Origin: Allochromatium tepidum
GTDB lineage: Bacteria; Pseudomonadota; Gammaproteobacteria; Chromatiales; Chromatiaceae
Assembly: GCF_018409545.1 (NCBI RefSeq)
Contig: NZ_AP024563.1
Coordinates: forward strand, 2,651,001 to 2,715,000
DNA length: 64,000 nt
Direction of reading: 5' to 3'
Made by a program: the position numbers and the translations under genes. The notes below the pieces were generated by a model. The model did not search any database. It saw only the letters and a program-made list of their open reading frames with translations, and was not told the DNA's origin. Numbering within the stretch: position 1 is the stretch's first letter; the number at the start of each line of letters is the position of its first letter. Positions 57,241 to 64,000 of the stretch are shown here, piece after piece.

Positions 57241-58154
57241 GCGTCGACAACGACGGCTATGTCTGGTGGTACGTCGATGCCCTGAGCGACGACGAGCAGT
57301 ATGGACTGACGCTGATCGCCATGCTCGGCAGCGTCTTCTCGCCCTACTATGCCTGGTCGCGTCAGCGCGGCAACGCCGATCCGCTCGATCACTGCGCGCT
57401 CAACGTCGCGCTCTACGGACGCCGGGGCAAGCGCTGGGCCATGACCGAGCGTGGACGCGCGGCCTTGCAACGCGATCAAACCAATCTGGTCATCGGCCCC
57501 AGCCATGTGCATTGGGAAGGCGACGCCCTGGTCATCGACATCGACGAGATCAGCACACCCATTCCCTCGCGTCTGCGCGGCAAGGTGCGCGTCCATCCGA
57601 CCGGGATCAATGGGCGTGACTTCGCGCTCGATGCCGCCGGGCGTCATCGCTGGTGGCCGATCGCGCCGCTGGCACGGGTCGAGGTCGACTTCACGCATCC
57701 CGGTCTGAGCTGGAAGGGCGCGGGTTATCTGGACTCCAACCGGGGTTCGGAACCCGTGGAACGGGCGTTTCAGGGCTGGGACTGGTCGCGCGCCGAACTG
57801 AAGCACGAGGCGGCGATCCTCTATGACACCCGCGCGCGGGACGATCAGGGCGCACATTTGGCGCTGCGCTTCGATGCCAATGCCGAGGTCGATGAGTTCG
57901 CGCTACCGCCGCGCACGCCGCTGCCGACGACCGGCGTCTGGCGCATCGAGCGCGGGATTCAGTGCGAGGCGGGCGATGAGCCGCGAGTGGTCGCGACGCT
58001 GGAGGATACGCCCTTCTACGCGCGCTCGGTGGTCGAGACGCGGCTCTTGGGACGACGCGCCACCTCGGTCCACGAGAGCCTGTGTCTGGACCGGTTCAGC
58101 ACGCAATGGGTGAAGTTGTTGCTGCCGTTCCGCATGCCCCGCGTCAAACGCTGA
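57237..58154 (+). CDS. crtC: Carotenoid 1,2-hydratase CrtC
   Basis: Adds water to the terminal double bond of neurosporene/lycopene derivatives. Recognised from GYVWWYVDALSDDEQYGLTL, MLGSVFSPYYAWSRQRGNAD, RRWWPIAPLARVEVDF-like HRWWPIAPLARVEVDFTHPG, and TPFYARSVVETRL-like residues near the end. No ATG, GTG or TTG lies near the start of homology. The only candidate at the expected overlap is CTG at 57237, forming CTGA with the crtD stop. In-frame residues upstream (GPAFDLSV) also look homologous, so the true start is uncertain. ATG 57321 would give a shorter form like Rhodobacter CrtC. Confidence 0.85.
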   Translation: MSVDNDGYVWWYVDALSDDEQYGLTLIAMLGSVFSPYYAWSRQRGNADPLDHCALNVALYGRRGKRWAMTERGRAALQRDQTNLVIGPSHVHWEGDALVIDIDEISTPIPSRLRGKVRVHPTGINGRDFALDAAGRHRWWPIAPLARVEVDFTHPGLSWKGAGYLDSNRGSEPVERAFQGWDWSRAELKHEAAILYDTRARDDQGAHLALRFDANAEVDEFALPPRTPLPTTGVWRIERGIQCEAGDEPRVVATLEDTPFYARSVVETRLLGRRATSVHESLCLDRFSTQWVKLLLPFRMPRVKR

Positions 58155-58223
58155 GGCCGTGCACGACAGTCCGCAAAAGGCGGCCGAGCGGATTCAAGCT
58201 CCCCCACTCGGCCACCAACGACC

Positions 58224-58484
58224 TCAGAGGCCATCGGCCTCCAAGTCCAGTTGCACGACTCGACGCGAACGCCGACGCCGCACGGGCGACCTGGCACGCT
58301 GGATCTCGATCAACCGGTTCGCGGACCGGTAGTCGTGACGCAGTTTCAAGATCACCCCGCCACAGAGTACGAGCAACACCCCGGAGACGATCATCAGTAC
58401 GTCGATCGCTCCAATGATGCAGGCGCTGCCGATGACGACGGCGGAGTAAGGCAGCCCCTCATAGAGTGGCGTCGGTAGCCACAT
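58224..58484 (-). CDS. Small predicted membrane protein, unknown
   Basis: An 86-residue frame from ATG 58484 (MWLPTPLYEGLPYSAVVIGS) with two hydrophobic segments (YSAVVIGSACIIGAIDVLMI and VLLVLCGGVILKL) and a basic, Arg-rich tail (RARSPVRRRRSRR). An ATG 14 codons upstream is in frame. I do not recognise a named family, although small proteins starting MWLPxPLYExLP seem familiar from purple bacteria. It lies between crtC and crtB, inside the carotenoid cluster. Confidence 0.6.
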   Translation of the reverse strand: MWLPTPLYEGLPYSAVVIGSACIIGAIDVLMIVSGVLLVLCGGVILKLRHDYRSANRLIEIQRARSPVRRRRSRRVVQLDLEADGL

Positions 58485-58604
58485 ATCGATTCCCAGGTTT
58501 CCCAGGCATGGAAACCTCGATTTCATTTCGTAAACGATCAGGATGCGACCGAATCGGGAGTCGAATGAGACCCCGATCAGACGCGGTTCGCGCAGACTCA
58601 GGGA

Positions 58605-59675
58605 TCAGCGAACACTCAAGGCAGCGCGCTCACGTTCCTCGAGTTGCTGAAACAATTCCAGTACCCAAATCACACGTTCGCCGACGCCTGTCGGAGTGCG
58701 TTGCGGTGTCTCGGCGACCACGGCTTCGACGAGGAAACGTGTTTCCTCCAGCGCGGGTGCATTGACGGGACGCGCACTCACGACCGCGCGGCCCAGGATG
58801 GGCGCGAGCAGTTGCAGCTTGCGCGGCGCCGGCACCACGGCACGTTGCGAGATCGAGTCCAGCCCCTGGCGCTCGACCTGACGCCCGATCTCGGCATAGA
58901 GATAGCGCGCGGCATTGATCCCGGCGCGACAGCCGAGCGGCAGACCGGCGATCCCGGCATCCGAGCGCTGATAGAGTTCGTCGGCGGTCTGGAGCAGACG
59001 TCGCACCACCGAGGCAATCGCCTCGTTGAACACCGGATTCTTCAGCCACTCATCAGGATCGACGCCGGCCTCGCGCACCCAGGACAACGGCAGATAGATG
59101 CGCCCATTACGCGCGTCCTCGCCGACGTCGCGGCAGATGTTGGTGATCTGCATCGCCACGCCCAGATCACAGGCGCGCGCGACCATTTCTTCCGAACGCG
59201 CACCCATCAGCGCCGCCATCATGGCCCCGACCGTACCGGCGACGCGCGCCGAATAGTCGTAGACCCCGGACAGATCCTCGTAGCGCCGCCCCTCGGCATC
59301 CCACTCGAAGCCCTCGAACAGCGCCTCCAGCAATCGCTTGGGGATGGCGAAGTCGCGCACCACGTCGGCCAGAGCGCGGTCGATCGGATCGTCGATCGGC
59401 GTGCCGGCATAGAGCCGGTCGAGCCGGTCGTTGAGCATCTCCAGCGCCTCGGCCTGGAGTGCCGGATCGTCGCCGACGCAATCGATGGCGTCATCGGCGA
59501 TGCGGCAGAAGGCATAGAGCGCCATCGCCGGGTCACGGAAGCGCGCCGGCAGCAGGAAGGAGGCGGCATAGAACGACCGCGAGCCGCAGCGCAACAGCTC
59601 GCGACAGGCGGCGATGTCGGCCGCCGTCGCATGCGTCTTCTTGGTGTAATTATGATCAGACGAAAGTTGAGGCAT
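58605..59675 (-). CDS. crtB: 15-cis-phytoene synthase CrtB
   Basis: Head-to-head condensation of two GGPP to phytoene, the first committed carotenoid step. The 356-residue product has the Asp-rich motifs ALYAFCRIADDAIDCVGDD and QITNICRDVGEDARNGRIYL, with YCxxVAGTVG-like YSARVAGTVGAMM. ATG 59675 is chosen, overlapping the end of crtI by 20 bp, so the two are translationally coupled. The C-terminal 50 residues are longer than minimal CrtB. Confidence 0.96.
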   Translation of the reverse strand: MPQLSSDHNYTKKTHATAADIAACRELLRCGSRSFYAASFLLPARFRDPAMALYAFCRIADDAIDCVGDDPALQAEALEMLNDRLDRLYAGTPIDDPIDRALADVVRDFAIPKRLLEALFEGFEWDAEGRRYEDLSGVYDYSARVAGTVGAMMAALMGARSEEMVARACDLGVAMQITNICRDVGEDARNGRIYLPLSWVREAGVDPDEWLKNPVFNEAIASVVRRLLQTADELYQRSDAGIAGLPLGCRAGINAARYLYAEIGRQVERQGLDSISQRAVVPAPRKLQLLAPILGRAVVSARPVNAPALEETRFLVEAVVAETPQRTPTGVGERVIWVLELFQQLEERERAALSVR

Positions 59676-61185
59676 CGGGCACCACCCTGTCGAGGACTCG
59701 CGCGGAAGAGATGACACCAGGCACACCCGCGCCCGGATGCGTCCCCGCGCCGACCAGATAAAGATGTTCCACCTCTTCGCTCTTGTTGTGCGGGCGGAAC
59801 CACGCACTCTGCATCAAGATGGGTTCGAGACTGAAGCCGGCGCCCAGATGCGAATTCAAGCGGTGCTTGAAGTCCAGGGGCGTCGTGACGAGCGAGGTCG
59901 CGATCCGATCCTCCAGTCCGGGCAGGATCGAATCGCTCAGATACTTGGCGATCCGGGCGCGATAGGGTTCGGCCTGGGTCTCCCAATCGACATCGCCGCC
60001 GAGATGCGGCACCGGCGCCAGGGCGTAGAAGGCATCGCAACCCTCGGGCGCCAGACTCGGATCGGTCGCCGTCGGACGGTACAGATAGAGACTGAAGTCC
60101 TCGGCGAGCGTCTTGCGCTTGAAGATGTCCTGGATCAGCCCCTTGTAACGCGGGCCGAGCAGGATCGTATGATGCTTGACGTCCGGATACTGGCGCTTGG
60201 TGCCGAAGTACCAGACGAACAGCCCATTGGAGAAGTGCGAGCGCTCGATCTTGCGATCGGTCCAGCGCTTGCGCGGATGCTCGGCCATCAGCTTGCCGTA
60301 GGTGGTCGCCGGATCGACGTCGGAGACGACCACGTCGGCGGCGATCTCCTCGCCCGAAGCCAGACGCACGCCTGTGGCCTTGCCGTTTCGGGTCAGGATG
60401 CGCTCGACCTCGGCGTTGTAGCGGATCTCGGTGCCCTGCCCCTCGACCAGATTCACCAGGCCCTTGACCACGGCGCCGGTACCGCCCATCGCCGAATGCA
60501 CGCCCCACTTGCGCTCCAGGAAGGAGATGAGGACATAGATCGAGGTGACGGTGAAGGGATTGCCGCCGATCAGCAGCGGATGGAAGGACAGCACCTGGCG
60601 GATGAAGGGATCCTTGATATAGCTCGACACCATGCCGTAGACGGTGCGATAGCTCTGGAGCATCGCCATGTCCGGCACGATGCGCAGCATGTCGGTCAGG
60701 TTCGTGAAGGGCACATGGGCCAGATCCTCGAAGCCGACCTTGAACACCTTCTCGCTCATGGTCATGAAGCGGTCATAGCCTGCAACGTCTTCCGGCGAAT
60801 ACTGGGCGATCTGCGCCTTGACCTTGTCGGCGTCGCCGCTGTAGTCGAAGACCCGACCGTCGTCGAAACGGATGCGATAGAAGGGGTCCATCAGGCGCAG
60901 ATCGACGTCGTCTGCGAAACACCGGCCACCGAGTTCCCACAGCTCTTCCAAGAGGAAGGGCGCGGTGATGATGGTCGGACCGGCGTCGAACGAAAAGCCG
61001 TCACGCTGATGGACATAGGCCCGACCGCCGGGGGCGTCGAGCTTTTCGAGCACCGTTACGCGGAAGCCGCGCGCGGCGAGCCGCACGGCGGCGGCTAAAC
61101 CGCCGAAACCGCTGCCGATGACGACCGCGTGGGCCTGACCTCGACCTTGAGCACTACCAGGAACATGCGAAGCCGCGACTGTCAA
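59656..61185 (-). CDS. crtI: Phytoene desaturase CrtI
   Basis: FAD-dependent multi-step desaturase converting phytoene to neurosporene/lycopene. The 509-residue product has HAVVIGSGFGGLAAAVRLAA, EKLDAPGGRAYVHQRDGFSF, FDAGPTIITAPFLLEELWEL and the C-terminal YLVGAGTHPGAGVPGVISSA. The start appears to be TTG at 61185, since no in-frame ATG precedes the FAD motif. A CrtJ/PpsR site and a TATACT -10 element lie just upstream. Confidence 0.95.
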   Translation of the reverse strand: MTVAASHVPGSAQGRGQAHAVVIGSGFGGLAAAVRLAARGFRVTVLEKLDAPGGRAYVHQRDGFSFDAGPTIITAPFLLEELWELGGRCFADDVDLRLMDPFYRIRFDDGRVFDYSGDADKVKAQIAQYSPEDVAGYDRFMTMSEKVFKVGFEDLAHVPFTNLTDMLRIVPDMAMLQSYRTVYGMVSSYIKDPFIRQVLSFHPLLIGGNPFTVTSIYVLISFLERKWGVHSAMGGTGAVVKGLVNLVEGQGTEIRYNAEVERILTRNGKATGVRLASGEEIAADVVVSDVDPATTYGKLMAEHPRKRWTDRKIERSHFSNGLFVWYFGTKRQYPDVKHHTILLGPRYKGLIQDIFKRKTLAEDFSLYLYRPTATDPSLAPEGCDAFYALAPVPHLGGDVDWETQAEPYRARIAKYLSDSILPGLEDRIATSLVTTPLDFKHRLNSHLGAGFSLEPILMQSAWFRPHNKSEEVEHLYLVGAGTHPGAGVPGVISSARVLDRVVPDASTFV

Positions 61186-61204
61186 GTTCGTTTACCTGCC
61201 TTAC

Positions 61205-61227
61205 TGTCAAGATAGGTTGACAGTATA
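61205..61227 (-). promoter_or_regulatory. crtIB promoter with CrtJ/PpsR operator
   Basis: TGT-N12-ACA at 61205-61222 is the core of a perfect ACTGTCAA/TTGACAGT inverted repeat (8-bp arms, 6-bp spacer). On the minus strand TATACT (61227-61222) abuts it and would be the -10 of crtI; the -35 is weak. A half-site TGTCAAGT overlaps the crtI start. Repressor bound here would cover the transcription start. Confidence 0.7.
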
Positions 61228-61269
61228 GCAAGATCGGCTCCGAGTCATCCCCTGGGATTAGTCGGAAAT

Positions 61270-62178
61270 TCAACGGTTCTTCGTCGTCTGGAGCAGGCCC
61301 AGACACTCGCCGATCCCACGCACGATCTCGGCGACCTCATGCGGCTTTTCTTCGTGCGCCAGATGGCCCAATCCCGGCAGATCGAACAGCTTGGCGTCCG
61401 GGCGCAGTTTGGCACGCACCCGATGCGCTTCACGCGGTGAGACGGTCGTATCCTGATCACCGACGATCAGGAAGAAAGGCGTATCCAGGTTCGGCAGGCC
61501 CTGTTCGATCAGGTTCAGATCCCAGTTGGCCATCATCGACAGCGAGGCCCGCACATGCGACGGATGCCGGATCAAGCGCTGATAGAGATCCACACCCGCC
61601 TGATCCAGGGTCGAGCCGGTGCTGTCGATCAGCCCTTCGATGACACGACGGTTGCGCGCCCGCAAGGCGAAGGCGCGTGAGACCAGCGAATTGGTGGCGA
61701 AGAGCTTGGCGGCGGGCGAGAACAGACGCCCGGGCAGACCGCGCCAAGGCAGCAGCGCGCCATTGAGGCTGATGAGTCCGCGCGGCGCGATCCGGCCTTC
61801 CAGACGCGCACGGATCAGAATGGCCGCGCCTGCCGAATGTCCAAGCACCAGATCCGGCTGGACACCCAATGTCTCCACGAGAGAACCGACAAGACCCGCC
61901 ATACCCGGAAGCGACATCCGCTCATAGGGCGGCGCGCTCGTGAAACCATGCCCCGGAAGATCCGGTGCGATGAGGGTGAAGTGTTCGGCCAGAATGGGCG
62001 CGAAATCACGCCAGGAGTGAGTCGCCGCACCCGTACCGTGCAGCATCAACAACACCGGCCCCTGCCCCATCCGCTGCACATGCCAGCGCAATCCGCCCGC
62101 CGAGAGGAATTCGCTCGACGCGCGGTTCGGCCAATCCCGACCATCCGACTCCCAATTCGGTCCAGCATTCACGCTCAT
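61270..62178 (-). CDS. bchO: BchO-type alpha/beta hydrolase (magnesium chelatase accessory)
   Basis: Alpha/beta-hydrolase found in photosynthesis gene clusters and assigned as a putative accessory to Mg-chelatase; its reaction is not established. The 302-residue protein shows the oxyanion region VLLMLHGTGAATHSWRDFAP, the nucleophile elbow DLVLGHSAGAAILIRA, PLLFISxxD-like FFLIVGDQDTTVSPREAHRV and the catalytic His in LPGLGHLAHEE. ATG 62178 is chosen. bchD/bchI are not nearby. Lies upstream of crtIB on the same strand, with its own gap carrying the crtI promoter after it. Confidence 0.85.
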   Translation of the reverse strand: MSVNAGPNWESDGRDWPNRASSEFLSAGGLRWHVQRMGQGPVLLMLHGTGAATHSWRDFAPILAEHFTLIAPDLPGHGFTSAPPYERMSLPGMAGLVGSLVETLGVQPDLVLGHSAGAAILIRARLEGRIAPRGLISLNGALLPWRGLPGRLFSPAAKLFATNSLVSRAFALRARNRRVIEGLIDSTGSTLDQAGVDLYQRLIRHPSHVRASLSMMANWDLNLIEQGLPNLDTPFFLIVGDQDTTVSPREAHRVRAKLRPDAKLFDLPGLGHLAHEEKPHEVAEIVRGIGECLGLLQTTKNR

Positions 62179-62278
62179 GGTTCTCACTCGATCAACCGGA
62201 AACAGAGGCATTGTAACCTCTGTCCGGAACGATCGATAAAGACTGTCTCAAGCGCGTTTTGGGTTGGGTGGTCGCGCC

Positions 62279-63118
62279 TCAGACTTCGATCTGTAGACGC
62301 ACCTTCTTCATGGCGTTCTTCTCGATCTGGCGGATACGCTCGGCTGAAACCCCGAACTTCTCGGCCAGTTCATGCAGAGTCTGCTTCTTTTCCGACAGCC
62401 AGCGCTCGAAGAGGATGGTCTTGCTCCGATCGTCCAAGTCTTCGAGAGCGGCATAGAGGCGCTCACGCTGATCGCGATCCGTGTCTTCATGCTCCAGCAG
62501 CCGCGACGGCTCCATGCGCACGTCGGGCAGATAGGTCGAGGGCGCGGCCGGCGAGTCGTCGTCATCGTCCTCGAGTCCGTCGAAAGACAGATCCTGATTG
62601 GACAGCCGCGATTCCATCTGGAGCACCACCTCGGGCTTGACCCCGAGATCCGCTGCTACCTCGTCGACTTCCTGCTTGGTCAGCCAGCCGAGACGCTTCT
62701 TGGAACTGCGCAGATTGAAGAACAGTTTGCGCTGTGCCTTGGTGGTCGCCACCTTGACGATGCGCCAGTTGCGCAGGATGTATTCGTGGATCTCAGCGCG
62801 AATCCAGTGCACGGCGAAGGACACCAAACGCACGCCCATGTCGGGTTCGAAGCGGCGCACCGCCTTCATCAAGCCGACCGTGCCCTCCTGGATCAGATCG
62901 GGCAACGGCAGACCATAGCCCAGATAACCGCGCGCGATCCGGATCACGAAGCGCAGATGTGAAGTCACCAGACGCTTGGCGGCCTCCATGTCGTTCTGGT
63001 CGCGTAGACGCACCGCCAACGAGCGCTCTTCCTCAGGAGTCAGAACAGGAATCTGGTAGGCACTGTTGATGTACGCCTCGATCGTACCGGTCGGCAGTAT
63101 GGAGAAGTCTTTGGCCAT
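62279..63118 (-). CDS. rpoH: RNA polymerase sigma-32 factor RpoH
   Basis: Heat-shock sigma factor of 279 residues. Region 2: LVTSHLRFVIRIARGYLGYG, LPLPDLIQEGTVGLMKAVRR and FEPDMGVRLVSFAVHWIRAE. The RpoH-specific box is TTKAQRKLFFNLRSSKK, and region 4.2 ends in LHELAEKFGVSAERIRQIEK. Length matches the group (about 285). It lies 270 bp from the 5S rRNA gene. The gap 63119-63342 holds no gene that I can see. Confidence 0.97.
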   Translation of the reverse strand: MAKDFSILPTGTIEAYINSAYQIPVLTPEEERSLAVRLRDQNDMEAAKRLVTSHLRFVIRIARGYLGYGLPLPDLIQEGTVGLMKAVRRFEPDMGVRLVSFAVHWIRAEIHEYILRNWRIVKVATTKAQRKLFFNLRSSKKRLGWLTKQEVDEVAADLGVKPEVVLQMESRLSNQDLSFDGLEDDDDDSPAAPSTYLPDVRMEPSRLLEHEDTDRDQRERLYAALEDLDDRSKTILFERWLSEKKQTLHELAEKFGVSAERIRQIEKNAMKKVRLQIEV

Positions 63119-63342
63119 GGCGAGATACCTGTAGTCAGTTAGACGATGATTTATCCTAGCATTTAAGTCAGGATTTTCCCATCACTTTTGACAGGGTTTT
63201 TCAGGGAAGCACCTACTTGATGTTGAGTAAAACTCTAGGTGTTTCGCGGATCTCGCGCAAGAGGCGAAGCGACGATTAGAGATCGTATGTTTCGATGGAA
63301 ATCATCGTCGAAACTGATCGACGACAAAAAGGCGCGTAAAAC

Positions 63343-63376
63343 AAAACCCCCGCCACTGTTGGGTGGAAGGGGTTTT
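63343..63376 (-). terminator. Probable rrn operon terminator
   Basis: Inverted repeat AAAACCCC (63343-63350) and GGGGTTTT (63369-63376), located 12 bp past the 5S 3' end in the direction of rRNA transcription (minus strand) and followed on that strand by a T-containing stretch (GTTTTACG). Position fits a Rho-independent rRNA terminator. Confidence 0.7.
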
Positions 63377-63388
63377 GAGGGGAGAGGG

Positions 63389-63505
63389 CCCTGGCGGTGC
63401 CCTAGGTTCGCATGGGGAGGCCCCACACTAGGATCGGCGAAGACTTGTTTCACGTCTGAGTTCGGGACGGGATCAGGTGGTTCCAGGTCTCTATGGCCGC
63501 CAGGG
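63389..63505 (-). rRNA. rrf: 5S ribosomal RNA
   Basis: The minus strand reads CCCTGGCGGCCATAGAGACC at its 5' end, contains CCGAACTCAGACGTGAAAC (loop B/C hallmark), and closes with GGCACCGCCAGGG, which pairs with the 5' end. The length is about 117 nt. Confidence 0.95.
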
Positions 63506-63582
63506 AAAGGGTGGGAGCGTCGGTATGGAGGCCGACGATCCGCGAAACGGTGAGAGCGTAAGGGTAACGCACTTGGGTGTTA

Positions 63583-64000
<418 letters not shown>

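Noticed and set aside
63235..63553. Open frames on both strands across the 5S rRNA gene
   Set aside because: These overlap a clear 5S rRNA and its terminator, and have no protein-like features.

Overview
This window is a chromosomal segment of a phototrophic purple sulfur bacterium (Chromatiaceae, Gammaproteobacteria), most like Allochromatium. The main evidence is a puf operon with three beta/alpha light-harvesting pairs around L, M and a tetraheme C subunit (B1A1LMC-B2A2-B3A3), the Allochromatium arrangement. A complete spirilloxanthin-type carotenoid set, a form IV RuBisCO-like protein, high GC and gammaproteobacterial gene neighbourhoods (maf-rng-yhdP-nit-tldD; rpoH; recG-ridA) agree. The assignment rests on gene order and remembered protein families, not on a database search.

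Layout, left to right. 1-4.3 kb: the end of a LysR regulator gene, tatC with an unusual C-terminal extension, and a short his operon (hisB-hisA/hisI-hisE) without hisH or hisF. 4.4-7.1 kb: an accessory patch with a fossil IS481 end inside a decayed ATPase/nuclease gene, then an overlapping Dcm-Vsr-HNH restriction-modification operon. 7.1-18.5 kb: housekeeping genes gatB, tldD, nit, yhdP, rng, maf and rlmH on the minus strand and tatAB on the plus strand. 18.6-27.3 kb: an RND efflux pair and a lipid-modification pair (MprF-like synthase plus an AcvB/VirJ-like hydrolase). 27.3-35.7 kb: a second decayed ATPase tail, then recG, mltB, ridA, purC, sulP, murU and a Uma2-family gene. 35.8-36.3 kb: an IS1-type transposase remnant and repeats.

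36.3-62.2 kb is the photosynthesis region. On the minus strand it reads crtE-crtF-bchC-bchX-bchY-[accessory island]-bchZ-pufB1A1LMC-B2A2-B3A3-yjbQ-RLP-idi-lipA. crtD-crtC diverge on the plus strand, and crtI-crtB and bchO follow on the minus strand. Idi and CrtE supply GGPP. CrtB, CrtI, CrtC, CrtD and CrtF make methoxylated carotenoids. BchX/Y/Z and BchC carry out late steps of bacteriochlorophyll a synthesis. The puf products form the LH1-reaction centre core. Four TGT-N12-ACA sites, the signature of the CrtJ/PpsR redox/light repressor, sit at the three main intergenic control regions.

The most striking anomaly is a block of about 3.6 kb between bchY and bchZ. It holds a GNAT gene, a PIN toxin-antitoxin pair with a nonsense-mutated toxin, a chimeric DUF2442 gene, a RelE/Phd pair, a frameshifted IS481 transposase, a REP-like hairpin and a 156-bp MITE-like element with 11-bp flanking direct repeats at the bchY stop codon. 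It splits what is normally a tight bchXYZ operon. The window ends with rpoH and the 5S and 3'-23S parts of an rRNA operon read on the minus strand.
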